From the NCBI GenBank assembly GCA_017509375.1, contig JAFWPT010000290.1, positions 1 through 27,050 on the forward strand: DNA of 27,050 nucleotides. The letters run 5' to 3'. The position numbers and the translations under genes were made by a program. The stretch is from Bacteroidales bacterium (GTDB taxonomy: Bacteria; Bacteroidota; Bacteroidia; Bacteroidales; UBA932). Below are positions 23,387 to 27,050 of this stretch, one piece after another (position 1 is the first letter of the stretch; every line of letters starts with the position of its first letter). A model generated the notes under the pieces. That model had not been told where the DNA came from and made no database searches. It was given only the letters and a program-made list of their open reading frames with translations.

Positions 23387-26254
23387 ATGAAAAAATATCT
23401 TCATTATTTTATATTGAGTCTGGCATCTCTTGCCGTATTGTCATGCACCCAGAAGATTACCCCGGAAGAGAATTCCTCTCCCGAAGAAGGAACAGTTGTA
23501 GAGTCCAACAAGATACCAATGGTTTTCTCGGCTTTTACCGAGCAGACTAAGGCGGACATCAGCGGTACTTCAATTCTGTGGGAAGACGGAGATGAAATCG
23601 CCATCTTCGACGGTACCGACCTTAATAAGTTCACCACATCCAGTGTTTCAGCCACCGGAACCGGAGCCGAGTTTTCCGGCTCTGCGGCGAGTGCGGGAAC
23701 CTACTATGCGGCAGCTCCTTTTTCTGCAGCAAGCAATGTCAACGCTACGAACTCCTGCTTCAGCCTGACCATTTCAAGGAACCAGACTATCAAGGGTTCC
23801 CATTGCGTAGATCCCAATGCTTTGGTCTCGACGGCAGTGGCTACAGATACGGACAACCTGACATTTACCAACCAATTCGCCCTTGTTAAAGTAAGCATTA
23901 CCAGGTCTGACGTGGCAACTGTGCTCCTCAAAGGCAATTCAAGTGAAAAAATCAGCGGAAGCAACCATTTCTTCTATGGTGGCGAAGGTGCTCCCCGTAT
24001 GGATTTGACCAACGCCGGCGGCGATCACGTATTGCTGAAATATCAAGACGGAGAGGGTGCGGAGGCTGTTTTCCCTGCCGGAGATTATTATATAGCAATC
24101 TGGCCTACGGAATTCAGCGCAGGATTCAAACTCATACTCACCGCTTCCGATGGCAGCAAGACTTTGCTGAGTTCTTCATCCACAAGTAATCTCGTACGTA
24201 ACGGAGGCCTTGACTTGGGAGCCGTTGACAATGTCGGCACCTGGTGTCCTCCCGTCATCATGAACGCAGCCCAGCTGAAAATGTGGCGCAGGGTGGCTTC
24301 TGCTGGCGGGTATGAGGAAGGTGATGAGGTCAAGCTCGGCGCCGACATCAATCTCGGCGGCTATGCCTGGACGCCTGTACCCGAGTACCTTGGCATCTTC
24401 GACGGCCAGAATCATAAGATTTACAACTTTACCATATCTTCCGATGCGGCCAATGTAGGATTCATCGGAACATTGGGTTCATCGAATGAGGAAGAGGCGG
24501 TCCTTAAGGATGTCGTGTTCGGTTCATCGAACGGCACAAGTGCTGACGGAAGCAGTTCCATCACTGTTACCGGCGCCAGAAGCGGCTGGACTTACGGCGG
24601 CATAGTCGGTTATGCGCATAAGAAGACGACCATCAGCGGCGTTACCAACTTCATGCCCGTTACTGTTGCATCTTCTGTGACAGGCAAGCATGCGGCGGGC
24701 GGCATCTCTGGCTCCTGCAACGGTGGCTCCGGCAACGGAATCACAATTACCGCTTGCCACAACTATGGCGCAATTACCGACAATTCCGCAAGTGAGACCA
24801 CTGATAATTCTGCAATTGGCGGAATCCTGGGTGCTACAGACGGGTCCTATGCGCTTGTGTCATCGTGCGTCAATCACGGTGAAGTCCACAATTACTGTAT
24901 CGGCGTTTCCCGCATTGGCGGTATAGTAGGAAAGGCCTGGGATGCGAACGCTACGATTGATAGTTGCGACAATGAGGGTAATATCATCAACGAAGCCGCT
25001 TCAGTTACGGATAAAACAAGTTCTTGGGATAACGCAGTAGGAGTTGGTGGCGTGCTGGGTGCTTTTACGGCCAAGAATGGCGGTCTTCTGGTCAACAAGT
25101 GTTCCAATTCAGGACAGATATTCTTCAAGGCTGCGACCAACGGCTCATACCGTCAGGCATACGGAGGAGTTGTCGGACTGGTTACTTACGCCGGCACCAT
25201 TAAGGGTTGCTACAACTCGGGAAAGCTTTATGACGATGCGGCTTGCGAGTCACACTTAGCCATGGGCGGTATACTTGGTGTGTGCAACACGAAGAATCTC
25301 GTCGTAACGAAGGCGGACGACGACACCTATAACGTGAACGACGGAGAGATATTCCATTACAAGGCCCACACCGACTGCGATACCTGGATCGGCGGAATCG
25401 TAGGACTCCAATATGCAGCCACGACTCCGGTGGAGTACAGTATCAACAACGGACGCCTTGTCAGCGATCCGAGCGGGCAGGGTACGGCGAACTACTATTC
25501 CGGGGGAATTTGCGGCTCCTGCAAGGGCGTTATCCGGCATTGCACCAACAACGGATACATCTTTACCTGGGCCGGAAGTCTCACTGTCTGGATTGGCGGT
25601 ATCTCCGGCGGAAAAGATGCCCCGCAGGAAATCAGCAATTGTACGAACAATGGCTGGATCAGCGCTTACAAAACTTCGGGCTCTTCGGTCAGCGCAGGCA
25701 TTCTTCCCATCCTGTCTCCCAACACGACTTCAGTAAGCTACTGTACCAATACGGGTATGGTAACTACCGGAAACTTCTATTCCGGCGGTACAGGCAATAC
25801 TCCCAATTCCACTCTGAGTACTTTCGAGTCCAAGGATTATTACATGGGTGGTCTGTTCGGCTATGTGAACGCACCTACTGCTGACGTTACCGTAGCGGAA
25901 GGTTGTATAGTAGCCTGCACGTTCGGTCAGAGAACAGGTTCCGAAAGCAAAGATAATTATAAGGGGATTATTTGCGGGCAGTGTAAGAGCAAGGGCTCTA
26001 CAAGCTATAAAGTTACTTTCGGCTCATCGGGCGCTCCCGTCCAGGTTGTGAACACTACCAAGTTCCAATATGGCACCAATGCAGATCCGGCCGTCATTAC
26101 GCAGGGGGATATAATTACCTCCACGGCACTTGCAAACAAGTGGCTTATGGGAAGTTCCAGCTCTCTGTACAGCGCTTCTGATGGAAGCAGCAATACCGCA
26201 AAGGTTGATTTCAACTATACCCTTGTAACCTCTGCCCAGGCAGGAATCGAGTAG
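23387..26254 (+). CDS. Fimbrillin-like/GLUG-repeat surface lipoprotein 2
   Basis: A 955-residue paralogue of the preceding lipoprotein, alignable end to end. The lipobox is AVLSC (Cys20), followed by TQKITPEENSSPEEG, rich in acidic residues. The fimbrillin-like part shows TKADISGTSILWEDGDEIAI, GAEFSGSAASAGTYYAAAPF and FPAGDYYIAIWPT. The repeat domain begins near residue 317 (LGADINLGGYAWTPV, LGIFDGQNHKIYNF) and carries about a dozen GG[ILV]xG repeats with Cys-containing strands, ending WLMGSSSSLYSASDG and AGIE. Divergence is greatest in the repeat loops, and the framing segments are kept. Last gene of the unit; a strong terminator follows 40 bp later. Confidence 0.85.
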   Translation: MKKYLHYFILSLASLAVLSCTQKITPEENSSPEEGTVVESNKIPMVFSAFTEQTKADISGTSILWEDGDEIAIFDGTDLNKFTTSSVSATGTGAEFSGSAASAGTYYAAAPFSAASNVNATNSCFSLTISRNQTIKGSHCVDPNALVSTAVATDTDNLTFTNQFALVKVSITRSDVATVLLKGNSSEKISGSNHFFYGGEGAPRMDLTNAGGDHVLLKYQDGEGAEAVFPAGDYYIAIWPTEFSAGFKLILTASDGSKTLLSSSSTSNLVRNGGLDLGAVDNVGTWCPPVIMNAAQLKMWRRVASAGGYEEGDEVKLGADINLGGYAWTPVPEYLGIFDGQNHKIYNFTISSDAANVGFIGTLGSSNEEEAVLKDVVFGSSNGTSADGSSSITVTGARSGWTYGGIVGYAHKKTTISGVTNFMPVTVASSVTGKHAAGGISGSCNGGSGNGITITACHNYGAITDNSASETTDNSAIGGILGATDGSYALVSSCVNHGEVHNYCIGVSRIGGIVGKAWDANATIDSCDNEGNIINEAASVTDKTSSWDNAVGVGGVLGAFTAKNGGLLVNKCSNSGQIFFKAATNGSYRQAYGGVVGLVTYAGTIKGCYNSGKLYDDAACESHLAMGGILGVCNTKNLVVTKADDDTYNVNDGEIFHYKAHTDCDTWIGGIVGLQYAATTPVEYSINNGRLVSDPSGQGTANYYSGGICGSCKGVIRHCTNNGYIFTWAGSLTVWIGGISGGKDAPQEISNCTNNGWISAYKTSGSSVSAGILPILSPNTTSVSYCTNTGMVTTGNFYSGGTGNTPNSTLSTFESKDYYMGGLFGYVNAPTADVTVAEGCIVACTFGQRTGSESKDNYKGIICGQCKSKGSTSYKVTFGSSGAPVQVVNTTKFQYGTNADPAVITQGDIITSTALANKWLMGSSSSLYSASDGSSNTAKVDFNYTLVTSAQAGIE

Positions 26255-26293
26255 TCTCAGCATCTGGCCGGAAGCTCCGGTCCCGGATCTATG

Positions 26294-26334
26294 AATGTCG
26301 TCGGAAGTGCCCGTGCTGCACTTCCGGCGACATT
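26294..26334 (+). terminator. Strong hairpin terminator after GLUG lipoprotein 2
   Basis: AATGTCG-T-CGGAAGTGC pairs with GCACTTCCG-G-CGACATT: a 17-bp stem with one T-G pair and a 7-base loop (CCGTGCT), followed by TTGTTC. It marks the end of the lipoprotein unit and may act in both directions between convergent genes. Confidence 0.75.
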
Positions 26335-26392
26335 TGTTCAGAATACTCTGGCGGCGATCTCTTCCCCGACGCATATCGGTCCCGCCCCGTGC

Positions 26393-26473
26393 CAGGTCTG
26401 CCATCCTCCGGCAGGACCTGCTACGAAATCGCCCCAAATTGTGCCAGGTCTCACCACATTATAAGCAGACCTG
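26393..26473. repeat. Two inverted repeats sharing CAGGTCT arms
   Basis: CAGGTCTGCC (26393-26402) faces GGCAGGACCTG (26410-26420). CAGGTCT (26445-26451) faces AGACCTG (26467-26473) across the stop codon of the Rpn gene. The 11-base segment GTGCCAGGTCT occurs directly repeated at 26389 and 26441. These may be termination or mobile-element related structures; no T-run follows on either strand. Confidence 0.5.
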
Positions 26474-27050
26474 CTGCAGAGCAGCAATCTCCTCCAAAGA
26501 TAGACCGGTGTATTTAACGATGAGTGATGTATCGACACCATCAGCCAACATCGCCCGAGCATATTCCGCTTTCGCTTCCGCTCTCCCTTCCGCTCTCCCT
26601 TCCGCTTTCCCTTTCCAATAACGACTGTTGACAATATCGTCTATATCCCACTGTGTTGTCATATCATTTCTATAATCTTTACGTTCTTCAGAATTCAGTG
26701 CGCTCACTTCGCACGCCTCGAATATCTTCGCGAAGACCTCCTCCATCAGCGCCATAGGGCGCTCCGTCAGTGACGACATATGCGTGAGTGCCCACGAGAG
26801 CTTCTCGGCGAAGGAGTCTTCCGGATGGGGCTCATCGTAGCCGCGCTTGTAGTTCGTCATCTCCAGAAAGATGAAGTTCACCCGGTCCGTCATCAGCTCC
26901 CCGCTCTCCCGCTCACGGAGGTCGTATCGGTACACTATCCGCTCCGAGAACGGGTGGAACGAGAAGTTCAGGAAACTCACCACGTACACCGGCGGGTAGT
27001 CGAAATGCAGGTCGTGCGTCTCCGGCCTCAGCCCCAACTCCATCTCCGCC
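26459..27050 (-). CDS. Rpn-family / PD-(D/E)XK nuclease-type transposase protein, 5' end beyond window
   Basis: The frame is open to the right edge, so the ATG at 27043 is probably internal and the nuclease core (N-terminal ~130 residues) lies outside. What remains matches the C-terminal half of Rpn/PD-(D/E)XK family proteins: PPVYVVSFLNFSFHPFSER near the edge, VNFIFLEMTNYKRG, then WKGKAEGRAEGRAEAKAEYA followed by the small terminal helical domain (MLADGVDTSLIVKYTGLSLEEIAAL). These proteins are widespread in Bacteroidota and have been linked to RecA-independent recombination in E. coli. Complete copies are about 280-320 aa. Whether this copy is intact cannot be judged here. Confidence 0.85.
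   Translation of the reverse strand, partial: AEMELGLRPETHDLHFDYPPVYVVSFLNFSFHPFSERIVYRYDLRERESGELMTDRVNFIFLEMTNYKRGYDEPHPEDSFAEKLSWALTHMSSLTERPMALMEEVFAKIFEACEVSALNSEERKDYRNDMTTQWDIDDIVNSRYWKGKAEGRAEGRAEAKAEYARAMLADGVDTSLIVKYTGLSLEEIAALQQVCL
26567..26614 (-). repeat. 12-bp tandem repeat encoding the AEGR linker of the Rpn-family protein
   Basis: CGCTCTCCCTTC occurs twice exactly (26579-26590, 26591-26602), flanked by degenerate copies (CGCTTTCGCTTC, CGCTTTCCCTTT). On the minus strand it encodes a K/A/E/G/R tetrapeptide linker (KAEGRAEGRAEAKAE). Gain or loss of whole units keeps the frame and changes linker length. Confidence 0.7.

Noticed and set aside
1..27050. tRNA, rRNA or riboswitch genes
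   Set aside because: I looked through the intergenic stretches for tRNA-like cloverleaf ends and known leader motifs and saw none; a covariance-model scan was not possible here.

Overview
The window looks like the chromosome of a moderately GC-rich member of the Bacteroidota, most likely order Bacteroidales. Several features point this way. The promoters carry the Bacteroidetes -7 box (TAnnTTTG). The transketolase is split into two subunits. A PG0541-type PII-like protein follows the RND pump. There are fimbrillin-like lipoproteins, a LacI-type regulator with the Bacteroidetes-style VGTVDRVLHNRG helix, and an Rpn/PD-(D/E)XK transposase-type protein. The genus cannot be fixed from sequence alone. 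No rRNA, tRNA or CRISPR array was found.

Layout. 1-684 (-): a SAM-dependent methyltransferase that runs off the left edge and carries an 81-bp palindrome-rich tandem repeat in frame. 685-1387: no gene, but two tandem arrays, one of seven 27-bp hairpins spaced exactly 51 bp apart and one of 19/20-bp units, then the pgk terminator. 1388-2641 (-): phosphoglycerate kinase. 2800-8630 (+): a tightly overlapped RND efflux operon (TolC-like, membrane fusion lipoprotein, RND pump, PII-like protein). 8632-10039 (-): an ECF sigma factor, a small single-TM putative anti-sigma protein and a Spy/CpxP-like periplasmic protein. Two near-identical promoter-like elements precede the sigma and anti-sigma genes. 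10124-11920 (-): lepA, divergent from the split transketolase genes (11991-13785, +). 13971-14420 (+): a small membrane protein of unknown function.

14445-18923 (-): a four-gene metabolic operon read as SDR oxidoreductase, NRAMP-fold transporter, PfkB/KdgK-type sugar-acid kinase and 6-phosphogluconate dehydrogenase, with overlapping or nearly touching genes. A divergent LacI-family regulator follows at 19013-20083. Next comes a LacI-style operator-promoter and a second unit (20204-26254, +) of two repeats of the pattern [46-49 aa peptide, ~950 aa fimbrillin-like/GLUG-repeat lipoprotein], closed by a strong hairpin terminator. The right edge holds a partial Rpn-family protein (-).

The most interesting part is 18.1-26.3 kb. 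The promoter of the sugar-acid operon and the promoter before the peptide/lipoprotein unit share the same architecture (TTG-N19-TACCTTTG) and the same operator (TGTGTG-N4-CACACAAA). This suggests one LacI regulator controls both intracellular sugar-acid catabolism and a surface lipoprotein system whose small peptides are uncharacterised. The transporter in this operon has the NRAMP fold but lacks both metal-binding motifs, so it may carry an organic substrate.
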